In this document: positions 17,394 through 26,469 of the stretch, piece by piece | Numbering within the stretch: the stretch's first letter is position 1 | How the letters are laid out: each line of letters opens with the position of its first letter | NCBI GenBank assembly: GCA_016931535.1 | Contig: JAFGEP010000019.1 | Coordinates: 49,904-113,903 of the forward strand | Direction: 5' to 3' | Source: Bradymonadales bacterium | Lineage (GTDB): Bacteria; Myxococcota_A; Bradymonadia; JAFGEP01 | Length of the DNA stretch: 64,000 nt | Position numbers and translations under genes: made by a program | Notes under the pieces: generated by a model | Databases searched by the model: none | Seen by the model: only the letters and a program-made list of their open reading frames with translations | Told to the model about the DNA's origin: nothing

Positions 17394-18716
17394 GTGGAGG
17401 CCCAGTTGGTAGCACACGATCCGACCGACTCCCAGAGGGCCGTCTCCCTGCCCTTTCACATGATGCGCGCGGCACAAGCCGGCTGCGGGGCGTTGTGGGA
17501 CACGCTTTCCTGGATGTGGCAGGAGGCCGCGGGGTTCGAGAAGGCCTGCCTGCGGGGTGGGGTGGATGACCTGGTGACCGGCAAGCTGGCTCAGCTGGAG
17601 ACCTGGTTGAAGCTGCGCCTGGGCGAGCTGGACCCGCAGGTGGCCGATCAGTTCGGCTTCCAGCTCGACGATGGCCAGTTCTGCCTGCTGGGGGAGACCG
17701 ATCGGCTGGAGCTGTGGCTGGTCAGGCCTTTTTTGGATCTGAGGGACCAGGTTCCGCTGGTCCTGATCCCCCCCATGATCCTCGATCCGGGGGTGGTCGC
17801 CTGGGAGCCCGGCCGCAGCTTCGTGCACTATTTGGCCGACCGGCAACTCCCCACCGCCGTCCTCCTCAACAAGGATATCCGCACCCATCGGGCAGTGGCC
17901 CGCATGACGCTGGAAGAGTACATCCTGGATGTGCGGGCTCTGTGCCGGATCGCGTCGCAGGAGTTCTCCGGGCTCCAGGTGATCCTGGGAGGATACTGCC
18001 AAGGGGGAGAGGTGGCGATGCGCTGTCTGGCCTCCGGTCGCTTGCAGGGGCTGGCGCGCTACGGTTTCTTCGGCGTGGCTCCCATTCACCCGGCGGGGAT
18101 GGGCGATCTCTACGAGAACTACCGTCACCTGCTCCCCGGGACCACCCTGGACCAGACCTGTGTTTCCCTGGAGACTGGAGAGCGGGCGGTGTCGGGCGAC
18201 GTGATGCGGGCGGTGATCAACTACGGCAATCCGGCGGTCACCAATCCGGTGTCGGAGCTCCTTCGGGAGTGGTCCATGTGCGCCCCTCCCGGCCCCAGGC
18301 CGTCAGAGCTCAAGATGTGGCGCTGGCTCAACCGGACCATCCCCATCCCTTACCACATCGTGGAGCATACCGATGCCGGCTATGCCAGCCCGATGAAGGA
18401 TGGTGTCTACCAGCGGCCGGTGTTCGGTGAACTCTTGGACCTGAAGCGACTGGGCGAGTACGGTGTCCGGGCGATTTTCGTCGGCACGGCACGGCGGGAC
18501 ACCCTGGTGCGGCCCGGCTCCAGCTCCTTTCTGAAGGAGCTTCTGGCCGGTATCGTGGATGTCCACCTGTGCGAGTACGACAAGGGCCACCTGGGGATGT
18601 TGAGAGACTGCATCCTGCCCGGCTCCGACGAACCGCTGGACGGTACCAACCTGCTCGGCCAGGAGGGGCCGGTGCTGTGGTATCGGCGGGTCGTCCGGCC
18701 GGAACCGGCCTGCTAG
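17394..18716 (+). CDS. PhaC-like polyhydroxyalkanoate synthase / alpha-beta hydrolase
   Basis: About 440 residues. The nucleophile elbow GGYCQGGE places Cys202 where PHA synthases have their G-x-C-x-G catalytic cysteine; later VGTARRD and DKGHLGML supply candidate Asp and His. Known PhaC enzymes polymerise hydroxyacyl-CoA on that Cys. The upstream phasin-like gene supports a role in granule formation. phaA and phaB are not present in the window. It is shorter than class I PhaC (about 590) and nearer class III size. GTG at 17394 is listed; an in-frame TTG at 17406 has a better spaced GGAGG and may be the true start. A sequence comparison would separate PhaC from related depolymerase-like hydrolases. 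Confidence 0.75.
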   Translation: MEAQLVAHDPTDSQRAVSLPFHMMRAAQAGCGALWDTLSWMWQEAAGFEKACLRGGVDDLVTGKLAQLETWLKLRLGELDPQVADQFGFQLDDGQFCLLGETDRLELWLVRPFLDLRDQVPLVLIPPMILDPGVVAWEPGRSFVHYLADRQLPTAVLLNKDIRTHRAVARMTLEEYILDVRALCRIASQEFSGLQVILGGYCQGGEVAMRCLASGRLQGLARYGFFGVAPIHPAGMGDLYENYRHLLPGTTLDQTCVSLETGERAVSGDVMRAVINYGNPAVTNPVSELLREWSMCAPPGPRPSELKMWRWLNRTIPIPYHIVEHTDAGYASPMKDGVYQRPVFGELLDLKRLGEYGVRAIFVGTARRDTLVRPGSSSFLKELLAGIVDVHLCEYDKGHLGMLRDCILPGSDEPLDGTNLLGQEGPVLWYRRVVRPEPAC

Positions 18717-18754
18717 CGTTCCCTTCGGCGCCACCGTTCCTCGGGGCGAATCGT

Positions 18755-20710
18755 CTACCGGAGGGTGGGCATCGGCAGGTCCACAACCAACCCTTCGGCG
18801 GTGAGCGCCCGCAGCAGCGCCGATCCGGCGTGCTGGTTGTAGTCGATACGGATGGTGGGAACGAGGGCGCTCTCCCGGAACCCTCCCAGGGCGCGGGCCG
18901 GATTCGGCAACAGGGGGCGATGACCATCTCGATACTGGGCCGCCAACAGGAACCGGGCGGACCGTCTGATGGCATCGGCCAGATCCTGGTCCGGTTGACC
19001 GTTCATCACCGATATCCGGTAGGCGGCCACCATCGCCTCCATTCGTGTGGCCGTCGGGGTGGTGTGGGGTGGAAAGAGCGCGCCGAACCCCGCGCCACCG
19101 ACGAAGTCGGGAAACGGAGAGCTGGTCTGGTCGTGGACCAGTCGTGCTAGAAACCGGGCGATGTCCAGGCAGAACCGATCGTACCGACCCGACTCGAACA
19201 GGGGATGGGCGGCCTCGATGGCCAGGCAGGTCCAGTGCTCTTCGGCGAAGAAGAACCCTCCGGCCAAGTGATCCCAGTAGTCGTCGACCCAGTACTCCAG
19301 GGTGCGACGCACCGCCTCGCGCCAGGCCGTCTCCTGGGGATCGGCTTGTGCCAGCAGGGCCAAAGCGAAGGCGGCCTCCCCTGTCTGGTAGAAGGTGTGG
19401 ACCTTGGGGTCGAGTGGCCCATCGAACGGGTACCGATGCCAGAAGTTGCCATCGGGCTTCTGCATCATCAGGAGGAACTCTCCCAGCTTCCTGGCACGCT
19501 GGAGCGATCTGCTCCCCCCCGACCGGTGGTGTTCAACCAGCGCGGCCAGCGCCAGGGCGCTCGTTCCAATGCCGACTGCCGGCGGTCCTCCGACACAGGC
19601 GGCTCCCGCCCGCCCACAATCCTGGGTGGTGTGGTCCCACAGGTACTCCAGCGCCTGGTCGGCGGTCAGTCGATAGCGACGGTCGCCGGTGTGCTCCAGG
19701 GCCTGCAGGAGGAACAGGACGGTTCCCGCATGGCGCGTCAGCGAGTACTCCCCTTCGGCATATCGATCGAGCAACGGCTCGTAGCGGTAGTGAAAACTCC
19801 CGTCGCCTCTCTGAGCCGAGACGATCCAATCCGCAGCGGCGCGGATCGCCTTTTCCACTTCGCGTCGGCCAGCGGGGGGAACAGGTGGCGCGTTGCGATA
19901 GAGCGAAACGACCTGGCCCGCAGAAGCCTCGATGTAGCTCTCGGTGCGAAAGCGGAAGAGCTTCCTCGGTCCTGGGGAACCGCCGATCATCTCTTCCAGG
20001 CGGCCAACCACCTGGTGGGCATCCAGACCGAAGCGCAGGTCCATGAAGGCAAACGGCCGGTGACTGACCAGCAGCCCCTCTTCCTGCAGCTCGTAGGGCA
20101 TCAGGTAGGCGGTGCGATCATCCACCCGCATTCCGAGACCGTCCAGACCCGGGACGATCGACAGTCCAAACAACAAGGGGATGCCACTGAGCACCGGTCC
20201 TCGGGTCGTCAGTAGATCCAGGCGAAGTCTGGCTGTATCCAGGTCCACGTGCAAAACATCGATCTCTCGGACCAGCGCCTGTGCCAACCGCTCGAGCGCC
20301 TCGCCTCCACTCCTGCCCGTAGCCACCACGGTCCTTCCCCGCGATCCCGCCAAGTACCAGGTGGCAAACAGGATGCGCTCGCCCGGCTCCGACCAGCAGC
20401 GGGCGGGTTCCTCCAGGCGACAGCCGTCGCCTTCCAGGCGGCAGCGCAGATAGTCCAGCGCGACCTCGCCAGCCTGCTCTCCCCACCGGAACGGCCTGGG
20501 GTAGCGAGCCCACTGCGCGATGGCGATGAAAGAGCCGAAAATGACCAGAAATGCCGAGATGGTCAGGGTCCAGCCGAGGTAGGATCTGCTCACCGGCCCA
20601 TCCCCGTCCCTGCGCCCACGGGTCGTTCTTCCAGGACGCAAGGCGCTATCGGGTTGCCGGCCCCGGATCGTGGCGAATTCGAATCTCCGGGGTTTCTGAG
20701 GTCTACTCAC
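18755..20710 (-). CDS. Membrane-anchored protein with alpha-toroid (six-hairpin-like) domain
   Basis: 651 residues. One TM helix (about 46-66, LTISAFLVIFGSFIAIAQWA) anchors the protein; residues 70-280 form a mixed alpha/beta domain I cannot name. From about 290 on, repeated helical hairpins contain RHAGTVLFLLQALEHTGDRR, GIGTSALALAALVEH and GEAAFALALLAQ, the pattern of alpha/alpha-barrel proteins such as six-hairpin glycosidases, epimerases and terpenoid-cyclase-like folds. DGSFHYRYEP and DYNQHAGSAL may line the cavity. Carbohydrate processing in the periplasm is a guess from fold only. The GTG start overlaps the end of the upstream membrane protein gene, so both are co-translated. Confidence 0.7.
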   Translation of the reverse strand: MSRPQKPRRFEFATIRGRQPDSALRPGRTTRGRRDGDGPVSRSYLGWTLTISAFLVIFGSFIAIAQWARYPRPFRWGEQAGEVALDYLRCRLEGDGCRLEEPARCWSEPGERILFATWYLAGSRGRTVVATGRSGGEALERLAQALVREIDVLHVDLDTARLRLDLLTTRGPVLSGIPLLFGLSIVPGLDGLGMRVDDRTAYLMPYELQEEGLLVSHRPFAFMDLRFGLDAHQVVGRLEEMIGGSPGPRKLFRFRTESYIEASAGQVVSLYRNAPPVPPAGRREVEKAIRAAADWIVSAQRGDGSFHYRYEPLLDRYAEGEYSLTRHAGTVLFLLQALEHTGDRRYRLTADQALEYLWDHTTQDCGRAGAACVGGPPAVGIGTSALALAALVEHHRSGGSRSLQRARKLGEFLLMMQKPDGNFWHRYPFDGPLDPKVHTFYQTGEAAFALALLAQADPQETAWREAVRRTLEYWVDDYWDHLAGGFFFAEEHWTCLAIEAAHPLFESGRYDRFCLDIARFLARLVHDQTSSPFPDFVGGAGFGALFPPHTTPTATRMEAMVAAYRISVMNGQPDQDLADAIRRSARFLLAAQYRDGHRPLLPNPARALGGFRESALVPTIRIDYNQHAGSALLRALTAEGLVVDLPMPTLR

Positions 20711-21287
20711 CTGCTCGCCCGCGCCGTAGCAGCCTTGATGTCCATAAAAGCTGCCGGGAGGGTAGCCAGCAGACCAGCTGGAATACCAGGAGGTTCACCG
20801 CGATCAGGACAAAGGCTGCCCCTCGGCCGAACCCTCCGTAGATGCCGTACAGGTAGGCGGCGCTGGCCACCAGTCCCCAGATGACCGCCAGCCCTGACAG
20901 AAGCAGCAACGCAGAGGCTGCGGCACCCGCAACCAGCCCCCATCGACGTCCGCTTGTCGTCGCCAGCCCACCGAGGGCCAGGATGGCACAGACCGAGATG
21001 GCCAGCGCGCTGAACCAGGGGTGTCGAGAGGGAATCAAGGCAAAAAGGACAACCAGGTAGGCCGCAGCCGCCGCCACATCCAGAATGCCGAACAGCACGG
21101 CGGTACGGCCACCCAGCCGGACCGACCTGCCGGTAGGGGTACCATGACCGGCATCGGTATTGGTCGGTATCGTCTCCCCCCTGCCCCCCTCGATCTCCCC
21201 AGGCGAGGGGTGGACCTCGCCCGCCGGAGCCTCCGCTCTTCGGCTCGAACCTGCCGGTATTTCCTCTGGGCCTTGAACACTGCTCAT
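20703..21287 (-). CDS. Four-helix membrane protein, unknown
   Basis: A 194-residue protein: an N-terminal 55-residue polar, charged region, then four hydrophobic helices (around residues 60-85, 92-110, 117-142 and 150-172), ending with a short basic tail. The small loops and Gly/Ala-rich helices resemble no family I recognise. Its stop codon overlaps the start of the toroid-domain gene by eight bases, which suggests that both act together at the inner membrane. Another reading frame is open over the same region but is Gly/Pro/Arg-rich shadow sequence. Confidence 0.65.
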   Translation of the reverse strand: MSSVQGPEEIPAGSSRRAEAPAGEVHPSPGEIEGGRGETIPTNTDAGHGTPTGRSVRLGGRTAVLFGILDVAAAAAYLVVLFALIPSRHPWFSALAISVCAILALGGLATTSGRRWGLVAGAAASALLLLSGLAVIWGLVASAAYLYGIYGGFGRGAAFVLIAVNLLVFQLVCWLPSRQLLWTSRLLRRGRAGE

Positions 21288-21478
21288 TGGCCGTCAATCC
21301 TCAGGTACCGATAGAAGGAGTTGAACCATACCTCCAAGCCTGGCGCGACTCAACCCGTACCGATGGCCAAGATGGGTTCCCCCGATCGGGTCGGTTCAAT
21401 GGATTGATAGATTTTTGGGATTCATCCGGGTATATGACTTCTCCCCGGATAGCAGATCATCCCCAAGAAGGAGACAGG

Positions 21479-22864
21479 ATGGAACAGATCAAAGTTCTGT
21501 TGAACGACGACGAGATACCTCGCCAGTGGTACAACCTGGCCGCGGACCTTCCCAGCCCGCCCCTGCCGCCGCTGGCGCCCGATGGCACCCCCATCACGCC
21601 CGAGATGCTGGCGCCGGTTTTCCCGATGAACCTGATCGAGCAAGAGGTTTCGCCTCAGCGGTGGATCGACATTCCCGAGGAGATCCTCGCTCTGCTCACC
21701 ATCTGGAGGCCCTCTCCGCTCTTTCGGGCGCGCAGATTGGAGCGAGCACTCGGTACGCCGGCCCGCATCTACTACAAGCACGAGGGGATGTCCCCTCCCG
21801 GCAGCCACAAGCCCAATACGGCGGTGGCCCAGGCCTGGTACAACAAGCAGTTCGGCGTGAAGCGCGTGGTCACCGAGACCGGGGCCGGGCAGTGGGGCAG
21901 TGCGCTTGCCTTTGCTTCTGCCCTGGTGGGACTGGAATGCCTGGTGTTCATGGTGCGGGTCAGCTTCGACCAGAAGCCCTATCGACGGCTGATGATGGAG
22001 GCCTGGGGCTGCAACTGTATTCCCAGTCCCTCCAAGGAGACTCAAGCGGGACGGACCATCCTTCAGCAGGACCCCGAGTCGCCCGGTTCGCTGGGGATCG
22101 CCATCAGCGAGGCGGTGGAAACCGCGGTCAGCGATGGCAGCGGCCAGACCCGGTACAGCCTGGGAAGCGTTCTCAACCATGTCCTGTTGCACCAGACGGT
22201 GATCGGGCTGGAGGCCAAAAAACAGCTCGAGAAGATCGGCGAGAAGCAGGTGGACGTGGTGATCGGTTGTGTGGGGGGGGGGTCCAACTTTGCCGGCTTG
22301 GCCTTCCCCTTCCTGTACGACAAGATCTGTGGCGCCAACATCGAGGTGGTGCCGGTCGAGCCGACCAGTTGTCCCACCCTGACCCGGGCGCCCTTTGTCT
22401 ACGATCACGGCGACACGGCCCGGATGACGCCGCTATTGGCGATGCACTCGCTGGGGCACAGCTTCGTTCCGGCTCCCATCCACGCCGGGGGGCTTCGGTA
22501 TCACGGGGTGGCCCCTCTGGTCAGCCATGCGGCGATGGAGGGTCTGATCGCCCCGCGTTCCTATTCTCAATTGAGGTGCTTCGAGGCGGCGGTCCAGTGG
22601 GCACGAACCGAGGGCTACATCCCGGCACCCGAGACCTCTCATGCCCTGGCGGCCGTGGTCGACGAGGCGATCAAGGCCCGTGAGGAGGGGCAAGAGCGGG
22701 TCATCCTTTTCAACTGGTCGGGTCATGGTCTTTTGGATCTGGCCTCCTATGACGCCTTTTTCCGGGGCAAGTTGACCGACTACGTGCTGCCGGAGGAGGA
22801 TCTGAAGCGAGCCATGGCGGAGTTCGCCGGGCATCCCAAGGCCGAGCTGCACAAGGAGGGGTGA
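21479..22864 (+). CDS. trpB: Tryptophan synthase beta chain, TrpB2 type
   Basis: The 461-residue protein is a fold-type II PLP enzyme of the TrpB2 branch: [11 protein letters not shown] carries the PLP lysine K111, [12 protein letters not shown] is the active-site Glu/Gly block, and [15 protein letters not shown] binds the phosphate. TrpB2 proteins are longer at the N-terminus than TrpB1, as here, and convert indole and serine to tryptophan. No trpA or other trp gene is present in the window, which is common for TrpB2 and fits an indole-salvage role. ATG at 21479 follows AAGAAGGAGACAGG. Confidence 0.92.
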   Translation: MEQIKVLLNDDEIPRQWYNLAADLPSPPLPPLAPDGTPITPEMLAPVFPMNLIEQEVSPQRWIDIPEEILALLTIWRPSPLFRARRLERALGTPARIYYKHEGMSPPGSHKPNTAVAQAWYNKQFGVKRVVTETGAGQWGSALAFASALVGLECLVFMVRVSFDQKPYRRLMMEAWGCNCIPSPSKETQAGRTILQQDPESPGSLGIAISEAVETAVSDGSGQTRYSLGSVLNHVLLHQTVIGLEAKKQLEKIGEKQVDVVIGCVGGGSNFAGLAFPFLYDKICGANIEVVPVEPTSCPTLTRAPFVYDHGDTARMTPLLAMHSLGHSFVPAPIHAGGLRYHGVAPLVSHAAMEGLIAPRSYSQLRCFEAAVQWARTEGYIPAPETSHALAAVVDEAIKAREEGQERVILFNWSGHGLLDLASYDAFFRGKLTDYVLPEEDLKRAMAEFAGHPKAELHKEG

Positions 22865-22943
22865 TCGCCCGCGCGGTCTGTCAAGGGGGACGGCCAATCG
22901 ACCGGCCAGCTGCCGAGGTGGGGGAAGCGGACCTTCTGCTTGT

Positions 22944-23831
22944 CTAACGCCTCGAAACCTCTTCTTGCTCGACCTTCTCTTCAGCCGTCAGGAGCTTCGG
23001 CACCCGATCATCGTCTGCCTCGAGGCCGGTGGCAAAGCTCAGATCGTTCATGGCCTCTTCGACTTCCATCATGGTGGAGACCACGCTGTCCACTTGGTGG
23101 GCGATGGTGTCGGGCTCGGCGCGGTTGATGGCCAGCTCGCTCAAGGTCTGGATCTTGTTTTCAAGGCGGTCGATCTCGAGGCACATCAGCTCGTGGGTGC
23201 TCTGCGCTTTGTTGAAGTTGGACAGGCGGAGCTGTCCGGTGGCCAGGTTATCTTCGAGTGATTCCCGGATCTTCTGCTGATGGGGGTCCTCGGCCTGCTG
23301 GTCGAGGCGAGCCAGCCGTTTTTCGACCCGGGTGATGTCGGCCTGGATGTCGGCCTCGGTGGTGGTCTTCAAGAACTGGTCGAGAGACTGCTTGGTGTAC
23401 AGCATCCTGAGGTAGATCCAGAGCAGTCGGTCCAGGCCGTCCAGCTGGAGCTGGTCCAGCGCGTCGTCGGAGAGCTGTTCTCCGGGTCCCTGCAGCTCAC
23501 CGGCGATGCGCCGGATCTCCAGGCATCGGGAGCGGAGCATCTCGTAGCGGTTGCGCTGTGTTGGGATCAGAGCGCTCATCAGCTGCGTCTGTCTTTGCTC
23601 CGCGCTCAACGACTGGAGCTGTTGCCTCCTGGCGGTCTCTTCCGAGTCCACCAGTAGCTGGTAGCGCTGGTTGGTTCCCAACAGCGTCAGGTAACCCAAC
23701 TCGCCGGCCAAGACGAGGGGGATGAACACCCCGGCGGCGCCACTTACGATGGCGAATCCCAGGGCACCGGAGAATATCAGCAGGTTCCATCGGTTCTTGA
23801 AGGCCGACCGGAGGTATTTCCACAGCCCCAT
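22944..23831 (-). CDS. Coiled-coil membrane protein, last gene of the ABC operon
   Basis: A 295-residue protein with one or two hydrophobic helices near the N-terminus (residues 16-48: NLLIFSGALGFAIVSGAAGV, then FIPLVLAGELGYLTLLG), followed by about 240 residues of charged, Leu-rich helix with heptad character. Examples are RVEKRLARLDQQ and CLEIDRLENKIQTLSELA. It has no catalytic motif. It starts 13 bases after the ABC ATPase gene and is surely co-expressed. A scaffold, polymerising or regulatory role beside the transporter is inferred from shape and context. Confidence 0.75.
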   Translation of the reverse strand: MGLWKYLRSAFKNRWNLLIFSGALGFAIVSGAAGVFIPLVLAGELGYLTLLGTNQRYQLLVDSEETARRQQLQSLSAEQRQTQLMSALIPTQRNRYEMLRSRCLEIRRIAGELQGPGEQLSDDALDQLQLDGLDRLLWIYLRMLYTKQSLDQFLKTTTEADIQADITRVEKRLARLDQQAEDPHQQKIRESLEDNLATGQLRLSNFNKAQSTHELMCLEIDRLENKIQTLSELAINRAEPDTIAHQVDSVVSTMMEVEEAMNDLSFATGLEADDDRVPKLLTAEEKVEQEEVSRR

Positions 23832-23844
23832 GGCTTTTCTCCTC

Positions 23845-24771
23845 CTACGCCGGAGGGCCCGACTGGCAGGGCCTCTCCAGGGTTCGTATCAACTCTCGGA
23901 TCTCGTAGACCGTCTCCTGAAATCGCGGTTCCTTCTCCATCTCCCAGGGCGGTCGATCGGGCGGCTCGACCTCCATCTCGCGCAGGATCGTCCCGGGGGA
24001 TGCGCTCAGGATGTAGACCCGATCGCCCAGGTATACCGCCTCGCTGATGGAGTGGGTGACGAAGAAGACGGTGGCTTCGACCTCCCGCCAGAGGTGGACC
24101 AGTAGATCCTGCATGGACATGCGGGTCTGGGGGTCCAAGGCGCCGAACGGCTCATCCATCAGGATGATGCGTGGCTTGAGGATGAGGGTCCTGGCGATGG
24201 CGACCCGCTGGCGCATGCCGCCCGACAGCTCGTGGGGGTACTTGTCCTGGTCCTCCAGGACGTTGAGCCCTACCCGTTCGATCCACTCGCGGCCCAGGGC
24301 GATTCGATCCGCTCGTTTCACCCTCATGCAGGTCAGGCCGAAGGTGATGTTTTCCAGCACGGTCTGGTGATCGAAGCTGGTGTAGTCCTGGAAGACCATG
24401 CCGCGATCGGGGCCGGGGCCGGTGACCTGTTTGCCCATGACCAGCACCTGGCCACAGGTGGGGGGGTGCTGGGGTTCCAGGCCGGCGATGAGGCGTAGGA
24501 TGGTGCTCTTTCCGCAGCCGCTTGGGCCCAAAACGCAGATGAACTCCCCTTTGTGGGGGGTGTCCTTCACCGCGAAGCTGACGTCTCGAATGGCGGTGAA
24601 CTCGTTGCTCCGCCCCGGGTTGTACGTCTTGGTCACCTCGACGAACTCGACCACATGGCAGGGAGATGGCTGGGCAGAGGTGGGTGGATGGCCCAGGGAT
24701 TGCCCGCTCTTTTCGAGGATGCCTGTCGGCGCAGCGCCCGGAACCTGGACGGGTGGGGTTGCCTCGCTCAT
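23845..24771 (-). CDS. ABC transporter ATPase (nitrate/sulfonate/taurine type)
   Basis: A 308-residue ATPase of the SsuB/TauB/NrtD type. Walker A GPSGCGKST is at 82-90, the Q-loop FQDY at 127-130, signature LSGGMRQRVAIAR from 182, Walker B IILMDEPFGALD from 202 and the switch His at 240. The first 38 residues are a Pro/Ser-rich extension not found in standard members. ATG overlaps the permease stop by four bases (ATGA). It would energise the adjacent permease at the inner membrane. The substrate cannot be inferred because the binding protein is unusual. Confidence 0.92.
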   Translation of the reverse strand: MSEATPPVQVPGAAPTGILEKSGQSLGHPPTSAQPSPCHVVEFVEVTKTYNPGRSNEFTAIRDVSFAVKDTPHKGEFICVLGPSGCGKSTILRLIAGLEPQHPPTCGQVLVMGKQVTGPGPDRGMVFQDYTSFDHQTVLENITFGLTCMRVKRADRIALGREWIERVGLNVLEDQDKYPHELSGGMRQRVAIARTLILKPRIILMDEPFGALDPQTRMSMQDLLVHLWREVEATVFFVTHSISEAVYLGDRVYILSASPGTILREMEVEPPDRPPWEMEKEPRFQETVYEIRELIRTLERPCQSGPPA

Positions 24772-26195
24772 GGTGCCTTCTCCTCCTCCGAATCGTCCAT
24801 TGAAGGGGATGGCGCCGGTTCTGTTTGCGGCGCGCTTTCAGGGGGTGATGCCGCCTCCCGGACGGTGTCGGCCGGCCGGGGGAGTGCAGGGGGCAAAGTG
24901 GAGGTGGACGGGTTGGCACCCGGCGTGCCTGCCGAGCTGGCGGCAAACAGGAGATGTGACGATCCACGACGGAAGAAGCCGGTGAGGTCCTCCCAGCCAT
25001 TAGCGATCAGGCGACCCAGGCGGTGCAGGATCCCTGCGCCGCCATATCGGTGGGGATAGAGCTGCCGTTGGATCTCTAGCAGGATGCGATCGAGGGCCAT
25101 GGCCACCAGCGGGATGATAAGCAGCACCAACAGGATGTGCTCTTTTTTCCCTCTGCGCTGGGAGATCATGATGATATCGCCGAGTCCGCCCGACTCTCCG
25201 CCCAACTTCACCAGCTCGGCCAGCATGATGTAGCCGAAGGCCAGCCCGAACAGGACGCGCAGCGAGCTGACAATGTCCGGCATGGACAGGGGGACCAGCA
25301 CCTTCAGGACGATATCCTTACGACGGGCTCCCAGCGTGTAGGCGGTGTCGATGTAGCGCTGATCGATGCTGGCGATGTTGTGGGCGGTGTCGGAGATGAT
25401 GAAGGCCACGCAGGCGATGAAGATGAACATGATCTTCTGCATCTCCTGGATGCCGAACAGCGAGAAGGTCAAGGGGATGAGGGCGGCGATGGGGATGTTG
25501 CGCCCGAAGACGGTCAGAGGGGCAAAGAAGCTCTGGACACGCCGGAAGCAGCCCGCCAGCACCCCGATGGGGATCCCGACGGCGGCGGCCAGGCCGAAGC
25601 CCAGGATCACGCGCCTCAAGGAGGCATAGAGGTTTCGGGTCAGGGCGCGGTCGAACCACAGGCTCTTGAAGCTGCCGAAGGTTTCGGCAGGGCTGGGAAG
25701 CTCCGCGGGACTCAGCATCCGCTCTTCGCCCTGACCGGCCGTCGCCCACCACCACAAACCGAAGCAGGTCGCGACGCACAGCAATCCCAGGAGGAGGGAC
25801 TCCAGGGTGTGGATCTCCTTGCGGATCACAAACAGCCGCCGGATACCGCTGGACAGCGAACGTCCCAGGAATCGAAGGGGCCAGACCAGGGCCGAAAACC
25901 CCTGGCTCACCAGGGAGCGGTCGCTTCGGGGCTTTTGCCCCCCCGAACGAGCCGGGTGGTCACTTCCCGCATCGGTCAACGGTCGATCGCCTTCCACCGC
26001 CGAACTGGCTCGCCCTTTTTGCCCGGCAGAATCCTGGGTTTCGCCGATGCTGGGGGGGGGCGGGATCTCGGCATGCTTGGGCACATCCGGGGTTTCCGAT
26101 CGTTGTGGGGTCGAGCCGGTCGAAGGTCTGGCGTCAGCCTCTTCGCAGGCGGTTGCCCCCGGTTTCGGTTCCTGGTCCGGCGATCGGTTGTCCAT
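24768..26195 (-). CDS. ABC transporter permease with long disordered ends
   Basis: 475 residues. The middle, about 130-400, is a standard binding-protein-dependent permease with six helices and an EAA-type coupling loop DTAYTLGARRKDIVLKVLVP (283-302), as in SsuC/TauC. It is extended by about 125 Pro/Ser/Glu-rich residues at the N-terminus and about 75 Pro/Ser/Ala-rich residues at the C-terminus. Such tails are not part of the family and may bind the operon's coiled-coil protein or other partners. Second gene of the four-gene operon. Confidence 0.88.
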   Translation of the reverse strand: MDNRSPDQEPKPGATACEEADARPSTGSTPQRSETPDVPKHAEIPPPPSIGETQDSAGQKGRASSAVEGDRPLTDAGSDHPARSGGQKPRSDRSLVSQGFSALVWPLRFLGRSLSSGIRRLFVIRKEIHTLESLLLGLLCVATCFGLWWWATAGQGEERMLSPAELPSPAETFGSFKSLWFDRALTRNLYASLRRVILGFGLAAAVGIPIGVLAGCFRRVQSFFAPLTVFGRNIPIAALIPLTFSLFGIQEMQKIMFIFIACVAFIISDTAHNIASIDQRYIDTAYTLGARRKDIVLKVLVPLSMPDIVSSLRVLFGLAFGYIMLAELVKLGGESGGLGDIIMISQRRGKKEHILLVLLIIPLVAMALDRILLEIQRQLYPHRYGGAGILHRLGRLIANGWEDLTGFFRRGSSHLLFAASSAGTPGANPSTSTLPPALPRPADTVREAASPPESAPQTEPAPSPSMDDSEEEKAP

Positions 26196-26469
26196 CGATT
26201 CCCCTGTCCACCCTTGGGAGGCAACCCTGGCTGTCTCTCCCGCCCAACGTCGAGATCGCCGCGGTCAATCCGGCGCGAAAGCACAGTCCGCGGGGCGGTG
26301 AGAAAAGCCACCGCCTGGGCGAGGGAGAGCAGATCCGACCCGAGAGGCTAACCGACCGGCCGTGGTCAGTCCAGCATTTGTCATGGGCCCCTGGCCCAGG
26401 AAAAGAACCACCGACGACCGCAGCGCTATCTGCCTTGCGGCGGTCGCGGTCCGAAAGCTCATGCGGTTG

